Assembly (NCBI GenBank): GCA_020205615.1
Contig: CM035156.1
Location: 13,301,327-13,365,326, forward strand
Direction of reading: 5' to 3'
DNA length: 64,000 nucleotides
Source: Panax quinquefolius
Lineage: Eukaryota > Streptophyta > Magnoliopsida > Apiales > Araliaceae
Shown here: in pieces, positions 32,612-45,814 of the stretch
How the letters are laid out: the number at the start of each line of letters is the position of its first letter
How positions within the stretch are numbered: position 1 is the first letter of the stretch
Program-made: the position numbers and the translations under genes
Notes under the pieces: generated by a model
The model's database searches: none
What the model saw: the letters and a program-made list of their open reading frames with translations, nothing else
What the model was told of the DNA's origin: nothing

Positions 32612-35600
32612 TGTGACGCCCCCAAAATAGGTATACATCACCCATTTTGAGTCGTCAATAACATGGTACAGAAATAACTACAACTTTATTAATACAACAT
32701 AAAAACTGGGAGTTTAAAAACAAATATTGTGACGCCCCCAAAAATAGGTATTCATCACCCATCTTGAGTCGCCAAATACATGGTACAAAATTTAAATACA
32801 ACTTAATAATACAACTTTCGTGTAAAATACGACAAAACATAATCTAAGAGTTTAAACAAGAATCATCGCCTTCAGATAATATCCATTCTCAATGGAGTCC
32901 TCATGGATGAAGATCTAAACTCAAATTCAGTCCTCGATACATTTATTGTCACACTATTTAACAGAATAGTGAGGACTACTAATGCTATCATCTGGACCGT
33001 CACTCCGTTCCCAAACTCATCCCATCTATATTCTCATCTCCTGAAGAGAACAGTGAATGAAAGGGTGAGCTCAACTAGCCCAATAAGAAATATTATGACT
33101 AAGATAATGCAGAATAAATTATCATTAGTCTTCAACAATGTTAAACTGATAAAATACAATAGACATCAAGTTCAACTGCAGCGGGATAAACAATTCATTA
33201 AAAGAGTTAAGTAGAGAATAAAGTCTAATATCTTTTATGATTTAAAAGGTTTTTTTATCATTTTTATCGCTGAGACTCAGCTTAATAAATAATCCACATC
33301 ATCGAATCACCCCTGCATTACGGCCAATGATATTCTTTAGTATCACGACCATAAATTATCCATGCACTACGGGCGAAGGACATTCGTGTATTCATCAATG
33401 GTCATGATCATGCCAACAATTGTCCATCAATGCACTACGGGTCAATGAGGACTTTTATCACATCATTTGTAACATTACGGTCATGATTATACCGAATAAT
33501 CCCTGGTCATAATCATACCAAGTCCATCTATGCACTACAGGCCAGAGATGACTTTCAAAAATATAAACATGAGGATGATGACAATGATATAAGAATTCAA
33601 TAAAACAAGTTCACGAATTAATTTATCCAGGAACTAATAACGTCCAAATTGTCAACATGATACTTCTTTGTAGAGTAAAATTCAAGAATGCTCAGAAGAA
33701 TATTTTCATGAAAAGATACTAGATAAAGCGCAAATATCAAGGATATTCCACTAATTTCATGGAGTATAGAAGTCAAAACTTTAACCAACTGAGTATAATA
33801 AAGAATGGAATAACAAAAGAAATTAATGTATACGTGATGATAGAGAGCAGAAAAAGTTATTTCAACAGAATAATAAATACGGAACCAGGTCCGACGTAAA
33901 ATACACAGATAGGATATTTCAACAGAATAATAAAGCGGAATTGTGTCCGGCGTAAAACGCGCATGTGCGAGGATATTCCAACAAAATAATAAAGGCGGAA
34001 CCAGTCCGCCAGAAACGCATGCAGGATATTCCTACATAATAATAAAGAATGTAATAACATAAGGATTTCACCAAGTATAGGAGTCGGCGATATCTGAGTT
34101 ATTCAACAGAATAATAAATACGGAACCAGTCCCCAGATAAAACGCATGCATGAGGATATTCCAATGTAATAATAAAGAATGAAATAACTGAAGTTCTCTT
34201 CATGAATAAGAAAGAATAACACCCCTTACGGGTGCAACAAATAATATCCCTTACCGTAAAAGACACTGGATATCGAAGTAGTGAAGTAGCAGAAAACTCT
34301 TCTTCTTTCTCTCTATAATTTCTCTCTCTCTAGAGTTTCAGTGAATTCGTAAGAAATAATGAAGGAATGAGCTTCTATTTATAGAAGAACTGAGAGTGGC
34401 TTTTGGTTTTAACGAAGGGTCAAAATGACTCTTGGTAATATTGAAGAGACAACTACTATTTGCGAAGGGGCAATTAACTCTTAGAACACCGAAGAAGCAA
34501 ATAACTCTTGAAAAACCGAAAGGACAACTTACTATTAAAACTCGTGAATAGTAACTCGTGAATACTAACTCGTGAATACTAACTCGTGAATAGTAACTCA
34601 ACATGAAAAGTGTCCCGAATACCCGATTGAACAATATAACCTCCAGATATCAATTATCATCGGAATAGATGTCGATTTCTACTAGCACAAATAATTTCAA
34701 CACAATGAAACTATCAAATTCATCTTTAATCAACAAGAACTTATTCATCATTAATATTATAATTCATAATATTTAACAACCAGGTTGTTCTCAGGAAAGA
34801 GGGGGCTTTCCAAAAGGATTTCTCCCTATTGGTGTGCAATTAGGTGACCAAACCTCTCCTTGACAGAACTTCTAGACATTATAAATATTGCAATTTAATA
34901 ATATGAATAACTTTGTCGTCTCAATTATTGATTTAATAACATATCATATAATGCAGATGATACTGTGACAATAATTGAATCAATAATATAAGAGATATGA
35001 TCACGTAACAATTTATCGTAGCAATAATTGAGTATAACCGAGTGACTTATCACGTAAGCATCAATAATCAATACAGGTGTGCTCTTATGTAACCACGCGT
35101 AGACATCGTACTTTTACTAATAGGGTAGTTCAACAGCTTTTAACGGTAACACTTCCGCAGTTATTTTCATAAAAATATTTTTATCATTTTCTCAATCCGG
35201 CCAATAATTCCGTTATGGGTCCACTAATGATTGTCTTGGTCGCACGAATATTCTATTCAACAAAAAAGAATATTCCCACCAATCGAATATTTTATAACAA
35301 CTTGCATACTTTTACAAAATTTATAAATATTACTCACAACTATAACATTATATCAAATCCACACCATAATTTTTTAAAAAATATTTCGAGAAAATTAAAT
35401 CTTTATTCGTAAAATCTGGGGTCTCACAAATATTGTCTTCTAGACAATATCAACACTCAAATAAGTCTTCATTATAATTATTGATATATTATTTTATAAA
35501 AATAGTGAGGACTACTAAAATAACTTTCTAAGTCCTTTATTCCATACCCTGACTAGTACTCGCTACATTCTCGCCTACTGAGAAGAAAAATAGAACAAAA

Positions 35601-37894
35601 AGGAAAAGGGTGAGCTCAACTAGCCCAATAAAGAATATTATGACTAAGATAATATAGAACAAATTATCGTTAGTCTTCAACAGGAAAAAATCTGATAGAA
35701 TATAATAGATAACAAGTTTCAGATCAATATTCGTAGTGGAAATAATAATTCATAGAAGAGTTACGTAAAGAATGAAATTTACTAATATCTATGAATTTAA
35801 AAGTCCATCATCAATATTTTATCCCTGTAACATCAATCACATACATCTTAAATCAAATATTCATCTTTGCAGTACAGAACAAAGATATTCATCAGTTGGT
35901 CATGTTCATCAAAACACTTGTACATCTTTGCACTACGGGCCAAAGATATTCATAAGAAAATCAACCATCTTTGCACTACAGGCCAAAAATATTCAGTAAT
36001 ATCATTATTTAGGACTGAGGATGATGAAAAATATTTTAAAGAAACGAATCCAGTGAAACAAAAGAATAAATTTTAAGGATTCGTACTTCAAACAATCCAA
36101 GTTCAAAAATACTTCATAAATAATTGTGGTGAAGTGAAATTCAAGAATGATCAAAACATGGTTACAATCAAAGCTAGTATCCATAATAGATATTTTGGAC
36201 AAAAAATGAAAATTTAATTTTTTCGTGAATAAGGTCAGATTCGTGAATAGTGTATTATATCGTGAATAAGAACCCGACACTAAAAGACAATAATTTCGTA
36301 AGAAAATCTTACCAATATTCTCGCATAATGATATTAGAAGAAATAATATCATTTTTAAAAAAATTAATATCCTTACCTCGAAAAGACAGATGATTTCGAT
36401 TTGGAATATTGGATATAGTCTTTGAAGGAAACTTGCAGATATAGCAACACTCAAAGTATCAAAATACTCACAAGAATACGCACGATAATATAGAGAGAGA
36501 AAGAGAGAGAAAACTTCAGTTTCTGGTGTGATTTTCAATTCTAACATAAGCACCCTATTTATAGGAAAATGCTTAGAACACCAAAGCAGAAAATTTAATA
36601 AAATATATTTATAAAAATTATTCAAGCCCACCTCTTTGACAACTGAATTCAGCATGTTTACAACACCATTGGAGCCCACCAAATGACAAAAAAACATTTT
36701 TGTTAACTAAAACAATTAAAACTTCTAAAAATCAATTATTTCGGAACTTCGGAGCTTCAATAATTCATAACAAATAGCCTTTTTATCAGAAAAATTCAAA
36801 CCTCGTGTCTTTTCATAGAAAATTTCATTCTCTACAACTTTGTAAGTTTAAGTTTTTCCAAATTCCAAACAGAAATTAACCGAAATTCACATACGGACGA
36901 TTTTACAAGCTATAATCAAATTTCAGTCAAGAAATGGATCCACAAACATGTTTTTAACATTTATTGCAACAAAAATACTCTTCCTCATTATTTATTCATA
37001 TATCCCACATTCATTGTAAAAATATCACCACTATTATATTATTAAAATATAATAATATATTTAAATAAATTATTTTTTCGGAAAAGATAAAATATCAATT
37101 TTCAACAATTGTCACATTAAAAATTTTCTCTATCTATATCCACATAAAATGAATATTTTTCTTATCATATAAATCAATAATTAATTAATCACAAATAATA
37201 TTATAGAATCACAATACTAGCAAGCAGGCTGTTCCCAAGAAAGATGGGACTTTCCAATAAGGATTTCTCCTTACTGGCGCGCAATTAGGTGACCAAACCT
37301 CTCCTTAGACAGAACTTTCTAGACATTGCCAATAATGTTATCTAATAATATTATTCAAATAATATGAATTATTAATCTGATAAAGGAAAATATTGTGTAA
37401 TGACAATTATTGAAACAACAATAATATAAAATATCAACGTAGCAATTATTGAATCAATAAAATAAAATATTAAGCAAGTATTCATCGTAACAATTATTGA
37501 GTAAAGTGCCTTCTTACGTAAGAATTAATAATTAGTGTGCAATCACAGTGTGCTATTGTGTTTTAACCATAAGGGTATTCCAATGATGATCTTGCAGAAT
37601 AACTACGCCATTATTTATAAACAATTTATATTTGTTGTTTTCTTCATCCAATCTCTTTCCATTATGGGGCCCACACAAAGCTGCGCCGTCGTACGAATAT
37701 TCCCCGACAGTATGAATATTCCACGACCAAACTAATATTCCCCGACAACAATTAATATATTATAACCACTTGCTTATTTGAAATATTTGCGCATTTTACC
37801 CATAACTAACAACATTAATCAAATCAACCCTTACTATTTCAAAATAATAAATAGAGGAAATTCAATTTCATTAATAATAAGTTGGGGTTTTACA
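32612..37894 (-). repeat. solo LTR F (subfamily 2) holding solo LTR G
   Basis: F is flanked by the perfect 5-bp duplication AAAAC (32607-32611 and 37895-37899) and has no internal region, so it is a solo LTR left by recombination between the two LTRs of an element. Its own length is about 2.58 kb after removing G and one target copy. It has a TATA box at 36555-36563, a GAGGTAAGG donor near 36373-36381, CTTTGCACTACGGGCCAAAG hairpins at 35930-36000, and GAATATTC-type dyads near 37695-37745. A 230-codon antisense-looking frame at 36005-36697 is not a recognisable protein. Confidence 0.88.
32728..35428 (-). repeat. solo LTR G (subfamily 1) inside F
   Basis: G runs 2701 bp from TGTGACGCCCCC to ...GGGGTCTCACA and is flanked by the perfect 5-bp duplication AATAT (32723-32727 and 35429-35433). 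It has TATA 34375-34383, the 14-bp array at 34545-34602, the same CCTTCG-type U3 module as B (34390-34545), dyad repeats at 33790-34180 and hairpins at 33361-33550. Confidence 0.9.
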
Positions 37895-38261
37895 AAAACT
37901 CAATTAAAGTAGTTTTAGAATACTCTGAGAAACACTTGCACTAAGCAATTTTTAAAGAGTAAAAGGAAATATAAGCAAGGAAGTAATGAAACTCTTTATA
38001 CTAAGCTCCCTATTTATAATCAAAATTTAGCCAACATCTATCACATATTAATTATCACTCTTTTTTATATTATCTTTAATTTATACCATTCATCCATTAT
38101 TCACACCTTTTCAATATATTTTTCGTCAATAATTCATACTCTTTCAATATATTATTCATCCATTATTCATATTTTTTTAATATTTTCTTTATCAATTATC
38201 CACACTTTTTCGATAGGCGTAGCTGAGCTTGTTTGTGTTTTTTTAATTTGTAATGAATGCC

Positions 38262-38713
38262 AGTTTTGTAGGAGTGAGCAAAAAACGGATAAAATCGAAT
38301 TACCGAACTGAACCGAATTTTTTTAACTGAATTATTTCGATTTTTCAATTTTTTTTCATATTTCAGTTATATCCGATTTATTGCTCATTATTCGGTTTTG
38401 ATTTTAAAAAAATAGATAATTCGGGTACCCGATTAACCGAATATTAATATTTAAAAAATAATAATTTTATAATATTATCTAATACTATATACAAGTATTC
38501 AATATTCACTTATTATTGCCCTAGCATACTCAACCTCTCTTCCACTTATTCTGCGCAGCCGCCGCTCCCAATCCCAGTTCCCAGATCTCAAACCAATCCC
38601 GGCCTCCGCTCTCCAGACTCAATCTCTACGGCTGCTTCTTGGGTGGCGCCCACCTCAGCCACCGACACCCATCGAGATCACCTTGCCATCACGGTGGCTA
38701 TCCCATCACCAAT
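38262..38713. repeat. truncated repeat, ACCGAACTGAACCGAA type then GC-rich tail
   Basis: GGAGTGAGCAAAAAACGGAT followed by ACCGAACTGAACCGAA and an inverted TTCGGTTTTGATTTT partner is typical of a common non-autonomous plant repeat (hAT-like by resemblance; inference). A pyrimidine-rich, GC-rich tail (38535-38713) looks like a captured gene-leader fragment. LTR H cuts it. Confidence 0.45.
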
Positions 38714-41369
38714 TGTGACGCCCCAAAATTAGGTATACATCACCCATCTTGGGTCTCCACTTACATGGTGCATGTAATTTAAATACAACTTATTAACATA
38801 AGCTGCGTAGGTACAATACGACATAAATCGTGAGTTTAAATACAAATATAAATTCACTAGATATTATACAAACTCAAACAAAAAGTCCTCATTACAATTA
38901 TTATCACACTATTTCACGAGAATAGTGAGGACTACTAATGCTATCTTCAGGACCATCACTCGCTTCCCCAGACTCGTCGTCAGCCTATATTCTCATTTCA
39001 AGAGAAAACGGTGAAAGAAAGGATGAGCTCAACTAGCCCAAGAAGAAATATTATGACTAAGATAATGCGAATAAATTATCAATAGTCTTCAACAATGTTA
39101 AACCGATAAAATACAATGAACAACCGGTTTAAGCTGCAATTTAATATATCAATCCATTAAAAGAGTCAAGTAGAAAATAAAGTCTACTATCTTTTAGGTT
39201 TAAAAGGTTTTTCATCATCGTTATAATGAGACTCAGCTTAATAAATATTCCACATCATCGAATCACCCCCGCACTACCGGCCAAGGATATTCTTTAGTAT
39301 CACGACCACAATTATTCATGCACTACGGGCCAAGAATATTTGTGTATTCATTAATGGTCATGATCATGCCAACAATCATCCATCAATGCACTACTACTAA
39401 TCGAGGATTTTTACCACATCATTTGTAACATTACTGGCCATGATTACAAGAATAGTCTCTCGGTCATAATCATACCAAGTCCATCTATGCACCATGTGCC
39501 ACAGATGACTTTTAAAAAAATATAAACATGAGGATGATGACAATGATATAAGAATTCAATAAAACAAGTTCAAGAATTATTTTATCCAGGAATTATTAAC
39601 GTCCAAATTATCAATATGATACTGTTTTGTAGAGTAAAATTCAAGAATGATCGAGAAGAATATTTTCATGAAAAGATCTTTGGATGAAACGCAAATATCA
39701 AGGATATTCCACTAATTTCATGGAGTATAGAAGTCAAAGTTTTAACCAACTGGGTATAATAAAGAATGGAATAACAAAAGAAATCACCATGCATGCGATG
39801 TAATCGCACAGACGAGTTATTCCAATGAAAAATAAATAACGGAACCAGTCGGGTGAAATTCACACCGCAAGCAGGATGTTCCCAATGAATAATAAAGATG
39901 GAACCGCATCCGGTGTAAAACACACAGATAGGATATTTCCAATGTAATGATAAAAAGCGGAACCCGTGTTAAAGGTGTAAAACACATGCAGGATGTTCCA
40001 ACAGAATAATAAAGAGCGGAACCAGTCCGGTGTAAAACACATGCATGAGGATGTTCCAACAAAAATAATAAAGATTTTAACCAGTCCGGTGTAAAACACA
40101 CATGACGAGGATGTTCCAATGAATAATAGAAGAATGTCACCAAGTATAGGTAAAGCAGCGATATCAAAGTTATTCCAATGTAATAATAAGCAATGGAATA
40201 ACAATGTTCTCTTCATGAATAAGAAAGAATAACACCCTTACATTTGGTAGGAGATTGAATCGCGCAGAAGGTGTAGTAACAAAATACTCTTCTTCTTTCT
40301 CTCTTATTCTCTCTATACTTTCTCTCTCTATAGCTTGAATGAATTAAGTGAAAATAATGAAGCCCTCAGGCCTCTATTTATAGAAGATTTCTAGCTTAGA
40401 CCGATAGTGTGAAAAATGAGTGAGCGCTCGAACGGGTTGGTTTGGCCTTTGTAATGTGAAACGACAAGTGGTTCGGCCTTTGTAATGTGAAATGACAAGT
40501 GGTTCGACGTCTGGTAAAGGTAATTACTATTAACGAAGGTAAATACTATCGTGAAGGTAAATACTATTGACGAAGGTAAATGCTATTCACAAGGGTAATT
40601 ACTTATTGACGAAGGTAATTACTATTGACGAAGATAAATACTATTCACAAGGGTAATTACTTATCGGCGAAGGTAATTACTATTGATTGAAGGTAAATAC
40701 TATTCACAAGGGTAATTACTATTGACGAAGGTAATTACTATTGTGAAGAGACTCTTAGATGATGACATATGAGCCCCCATAAAATAATCAAACTTACCAC
40801 AAATTTTTTTTTTCATCAACACATATTTAATCTTTCAACAATTATTAATCATTTATAACTCATGTCGCCTCAATTATTGATTTAATACTATAACATATTA
40901 TATGGGATGATATTGTGACAATAATTGAATCAATAATATAAGAGATATGATGCAAAGAATTATTGTAGCAATAATTGAGCATAGGTGAGTGACTTCTCAC
41001 GTAAGCATCAATAATCAATACCAGTGCTTCTTACTATGCAACTCACGGCGTACATCGTACTTTTACCATAGGGTAGTTCAACGCAGTTTTAACGGTAACA
41101 CCTCGTAGTTATTTTTATAAAATATTTTTGTCGTTTTCTCAATCCAACAATAATTACATTGTGGGGTCCACCAATGATTGAGCCATTATACGAATATTCC
41201 TAACAAAAGAATATTCCCACCAAACGAATATTTTATAACAACTTGCATACTTTGCAAAATTTATAAATATTACCCACAACTATAACATTATATCAAATTT
41301 ATTCCATAATATTCAAAAATAATATTTATAGAAAAATTCATCTTTATTTATAAAAGTTGGGGTCTTACA
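38714..41369 (-). repeat. solo LTR H (subfamily 1)
   Basis: H runs from TGTGACGCCCCAAAAT to GGGGTCTTACA (2656 bp). TATA is at 40374-40382. The leader has TGGAATAAC dyads (39740-40210) and hairpins (39278-39500). The flanks CCAAT and TCCAT do not form a clean duplication, so H may have lost or rearranged an edge. Confidence 0.82.
40500..40745 (-). repeat. U3 array of GACGAAGGTAATTACTATT units in LTR H
   Basis: About a dozen 18-22-bp units (ACGAAGGTAATTACTATTG, alternating with CACAAGGGTAATTACT) lie upstream of the TATA box on the minus strand, in the place where B and G have 14-bp units. Confidence 0.8.
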
Positions 41370-42320
41370 TCCATAATCAATTCGTGTAGAATATAGTATT
41401 CTATATGTGCATGCTTTATCTTATATATATTATATATTATTATAACACGCTTCGCATATTCATTAATACGACGCGTATTTTATATATATATATGTAAATG
41501 CGCCGCTTAAAACAAGATGAGACAAATTAATAACAAACCCTCAATTTTTATATTAAGTCCTAAGCGTTCAATTTTTATATTAAGTCCTAGCGTTCAAAGA
41601 ATTATAAAATATTTGTTAATTCTTTATATAACAAATATATGCTATTGTTATATAAAATAGGATATAAAATATCATAAAGAATTAATATTTTAAATTAAAG
41701 TGGGAAGAAATTAATATATTTGTTATATAAAGAATTATAAAAATATTTTTATATCCTATTTTATATCCTATTATAAAATAACAAATATTTTTATAATTCT
41801 TTATTTATGATTTTTATAAAATATTTTATATTCTTTATTTGTTATTATAAAAATATTTGTTTTTATAAAATATTTGTTTTATAAAATATTTGTTTTTATA
41901 AAATAACAAATATTGTTATAAAAAATAGCAAATAAAGAACTTGTGCCACTATTTGATTTTTTATACAAAGTTGTAAGAGGTTGTGCTTAGGTTTAGATTT
42001 TTTTTTTTTTTTTTTTTAAGCCGGAAGAGGCTCTTACGGTTTATTATTATTATTATTTTTTTTTTTTGGAAACCGGAAGAGGCTCTTACGGTTTGGAATT
42101 TTTTATTTTTATTTTTTATACAATTTGCATAAGTCTGTAAAGTCGTGATTATTTAATATTAAAAATTCATTTTAGTTAAACAAAATGACAACATGTTGAC
42201 TATGGTGGGGTCCTCATATTAAAAAAAAGTTTACAAGTTATTGTTACTTTGGGTATATTTATGTTTCAATTTCAAACCTTCCAAATAAGTTTATCAACTG
42301 GTCCAAAAGGGGTGTTACAG
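41370..42320. repeat. very AT-rich, palindromic stretch with local duplications
   Basis: 41590-41935 is a tangle of inverted and direct copies of TATAAAATATTTGTT / AACAAATAT. A 25-bp sequence CGGAAGAGGCTCTTACGGTTT is duplicated at 42022 and 42074, separated by T/TTA tracts. CAATTTTTATATTAAGTCCT is duplicated at 41542 and 41568. No coding sequence is seen. Confidence 0.7.
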
Positions 42321-44633
42321 AGTCATCCATAAAGAAGGTTCTTTATAGAAAGGCTCCTTTTATAATTTGTACAGAGGCTTGGTTTAGAAAGGGAAAAGGT
42401 TCCATAGTTAAGTTGGATTCGATTTTTACCCGAATACCCGAAATTATTATTCGATAATTCGAATACACTCGTGATAAGGGAATTATGAAAAGTGAAAACA
42501 TTAAAAATACTTGTTGAAAATAATGCAGAATGAAAAATCTATATCTAGAGGAATTTATTGACAGGAGATTGAGTAGTGTGTACTCCTTCCATCTCATATA
42601 TATATATATATATGACATTTTAAAGTTGTGCATTAAATATAATATTAATTATCTATAATATTCTTTACGGAATATTTATCTCATATTTTCTCATTTGTAA
42701 TATTTTTTTCATGAAGAATAATTTTAAAAATATTATATATAGTTAATTCTCCTAAATTATATACAACGTCAAATAATTTTAAAAAAATAAAATCATCTAA
42801 AAATCTTGGAACGGAGCTATTATTCAATTCTCTTCGGTTGAAAATGGGAGTCCCATGTTTGTTTTCAACTTTAAATACTTTTTTTGCATCAGGTAACTTC
42901 TCTTCCGTATCAAACTTCAAAGAACAAGTAATAATTATCTGAAAAATACACTGATAAGAAATGTATAATATTTTCAAAATACAAACCTTAATACTATTAA
43001 AAAAGTGAGAAAGGGAGGTGCGGGACATAGTGCTGTAAATAAAGCGGACGAATTAAAACTTTTTGGAGGTTGAAATGGCATAATCAAGGTTCCCAAAAAG
43101 GAGTATTAGGAGATAAGACGAGCAAAAAGATGTTACTCTCTCCCTTCCTCCCCAAAAAATGATTAAAAGTATAATTTTTTATCTTAAAAACGATAAAATA
43201 AATTACATAAATTGATTGATAATTTTGTGAGTAAATATTTTTTAGTGACATCTATTAATATTACTTAGACCATTAAATGATAATTTTAAAAAAAAAATAT
43301 TATTCCTTGAATCCTTGTCTTCCCCTCTTATCTTTCTTAATATTGGTCCTTTTAGAGAGAGAGTAAATGATTAGTTCCTTTAGCATAATTAATAGTACAT
43401 CGGTCAGCTAGCTCTCGTTCTCTTTAATTTGCGATCCCTTTCATAATTCATAAACACGCCCAAGTCCAGATCTCCATCCATACGATCTTGCGTGTGAAAA
43501 TGCTAAAAATTTTGCATGGGACACGGATCCCATATGTACGTCATATTCATGTATAAGAACAAAAAGAGAAGTGCCGACATGGGATTTTCACAAAAAGAGA
43601 CGAGAACCGTTTTCATACTACTAGACTATTGTCAACAAGGTTTAATTTGTTAGTTAGAAACATTTCTCCATAAATTGGAATGAGATTAAAAGTAAAAAAA
43701 AAAAAAAAGAATAACTTTTACTATGTACCTACCACATAATGACTAACTAGTAGGCCTGCAAACGAACTAAATTGTTCGCGAATCGATTCAATTTGGTTCA
43801 AGTTTGAGTCTGATGTCTTATCGAGTTAAGTTCACACATATATGGTTTCACGTTCGATTACTCAATTAAACATTTCGTGACTCATGTGATTCAGTTTGAC
43901 TATGTTTGCGAACAACTCAGTTCGAAAAGTTTAAGTTCGGTTCAAGATTAATTCAAATAGTTCGATTTCTAACATGAATACTTAGAGTAATTCGATTTCT
44001 TACATGTAAAATACTACGATTAAACACTACAATCTTATTTCCTGATTTGAAAAAGTAGGCAGCTCCATTGACTTCTCTCTAATAGCATCTGATTGATTGT
44101 TTAGATTTGTTCCATACTAATACAAGGAAAAAGAAAAAATATTATTAATTTTCATTTACCTGTGGAGAAGAGTGAAATTATGCCCATATTGTATATCAGC
44201 TCCACATATACTCATGATCGTACCGAAACAGATATATATAACCGGCCGTATACATAAAAAAGAAAAATATTAGTAGTAGTATTCTATATAAAGAAAATGG
44301 TCATATTGGGACTTGGAAATATTCTCGAGTTACCTTCTAGTATCACTCCCAAAATAAATGTGAAGAGCAATTTGAATAAATACATTTGATTCTTATTGGA
44401 TAAAGATAAACAAAATTATATATAGGTGTAGATAATTAGTCAATATTGGCGATATATACGAAGTAATATATCAATTCGTTCAATTGTATTTGTTCTAATT
44501 TTTTTGATTTATTTAAATCTATTTATGCTCTTTCTTTTTAATACAATCTTTGATATTATTCAAATATTATCCTCATTAATTTAACCTTAAAAAAAATCAT
44601 TTAAAACAATCTAACATACATTGGAAAAGACTA
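42321..44633. other. intergenic DNA, no gene seen
   Basis: Open frames at 42343-42633 and 42681-43028 (minus) have no recognisable content. 42590-42612 is a short (AT)n tract. 43750-43990 resembles the common plant repeat end GGCCTGCAAACGAAC with TTCG-rich dyads and is probably a decayed transposon fragment. Confidence 0.5.
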
Positions 44634-44987
44634 AATGACACTTTTAACCCTCCAAGTTGTCATCCACTTTTAAAGTCGTTCCTAAAATTTATTTTTCGTC
44701 AATTAAATTCGTAAATGATATTTTTTATCGATTATATTCCTTTTACCTATTTTGATCACAACCTGACCCATTTTGATCAAATTTTGTCCCAACCCGGCTC
44801 AGTTTGGCCCAATCCCAATTTCACTAATTAAAGTGGGTTAAGTTTGGTTGGGTCAAAATGGGTCAAGTTGGGGTCAAATTGGGTAAATGAAATAAAAAAT
44901 ATCACTTTAAAGACCTAATTGACGAAAAATAAATTTTAAGAACAATTTTAAAAGTGGATGACAACTTAGAGGATAAAAAATGTCATT
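44634..44987. mobile_element. foldback MITE-like element, 354 bp
   Basis: The two halves are inverted copies. CCAAGTTGTCATCCACTTTT (from 44652) pairs with AAAAGTGGATGACAACTT (to 44967), and AAAATTTATTTTTCGTCAAT pairs with ATTGACGAAAAATAAATTTT. The ends are ATGACACTTTT / AAAAATGTCAT. The centre has repeated TTGGGTCAAAATGGG. No ORF and no certain TSD. Confidence 0.75.
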
Positions 44988-45369
44988 CCCATTAGAAAAA
45001 AAAGCAATATTAACTTTGATATTTGAATCACATTAACCGCACCCATTTTTCCCTTTCTTCTATCTTCTCTATTTTATTGTTCTAAAAAAAAGTTGAGAAA
45101 TAAAATAAAATAAAAATATGATAATATAGTAATTAAGATAAGTAATTTGGAGATCAATTTTTTTTACTTAATAAGGGTATGTTTTCAAATTATCACAAAT
45201 AAAATTGGATAGAGGGAGTATCGATATTTATGGTGAGATTGATGGTCCCGTTTAGTCCACCTCCTATACGGTTGGTTCGCATGTGAATCATATTTAGCGA
45301 CAGAGAAAATTATCTCTAAATCGGTCGCCATAGAGTCTAAGTTGTGCTATAGCGACGGTTCTGGGCTAT
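44988..45369. other. intergenic DNA with MITE-like scraps
   Basis: ATAGAGGGAGTAT near 45210 looks like a Stowaway/mariner MITE terminus, and TAGCGACAGAG...TATAGCGACGG near 45296-45357 resembles the GCGAC-type subterminal repeats of CACTA elements. Neither can be completed. Confidence 0.35.
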
Positions 45370-45814
45370 TGTGACGCCCCCAAAACAGGTATACATCACC
45401 CATCTTGGGTCACCAGATACATGGAACAGAACTCAACTACAAACTTAATTATACAACTGTAAAACCAATAATCAATAGTCCATCTATGCACGTAAGCCAA
45501 AGATGACTTTCATCACAATATAAGCATGAGGATGATGACAATGATATAAGCATTAATCAAACGAAATCAAGGATAAATATTAAAGACGTACTTTAAATTT
45601 ATCCAGGGTTTAAAAATATCTAAATTGTCAACATGATACTGCTTTATGGAGTAAAATTCAAGAATAATATTCATGTACCAAAAATAATTTGGACAGAAAA
45701 GAAATATATTTTTCGAGTAAATAGTACCTCGTGAATAGTAACCTGTGAATAGTAACTCATGAATAGTAACTCATGAATAATAACTCGTAAATAGTACTCC
45801 GTATTCGTACATTG
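45370..45814 (-). repeat. LTR I, truncated
   Basis: A minus-strand LTR start TGTGACGCCCCC is followed by leader sequence with internal loss, then a 14-bp array of GTGAATAGTAACTC (45715-45800) where element J begins. Any remainder would lie beyond J, outside the window. Confidence 0.75.

Larger units (their letters stand above)
31239..38250 (-). repeat. LTR E, old relic split by F
   Basis: A diverged minus-strand LTR starts TGTAACGCCTTCAAAATCGG at 31239. It keeps recognisable leader blocks (CTCAAATAACCC, CATGACTAAGATAAC, TTTAGGCCAAAGAG hairpin remnants near 31765-31800) up to 32611. It resumes at 37900 with ACACTTGCACTAAGC and a TATA-like TATTTATA at 38011-38018 and fades by about 38250. It is the oldest layer here; the outer right end is uncertain. 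Confidence 0.6.

Noticed and set aside
36005..36697. 230-codon open frame on the minus strand
   Set aside because: It lies wholly in the LTR F leader/U3, has Phe/Leu/Ile-rich content from AT-rich DNA and no recognisable domain; other copies do not keep it open.
39817..40216. Overlapping 116- and 118-codon frames in LTR H
   Set aside because: They translate the tandem dyad repeats of the leader; the repeated FTPDW/LLF peptides come from the repeat unit, not from a gene.
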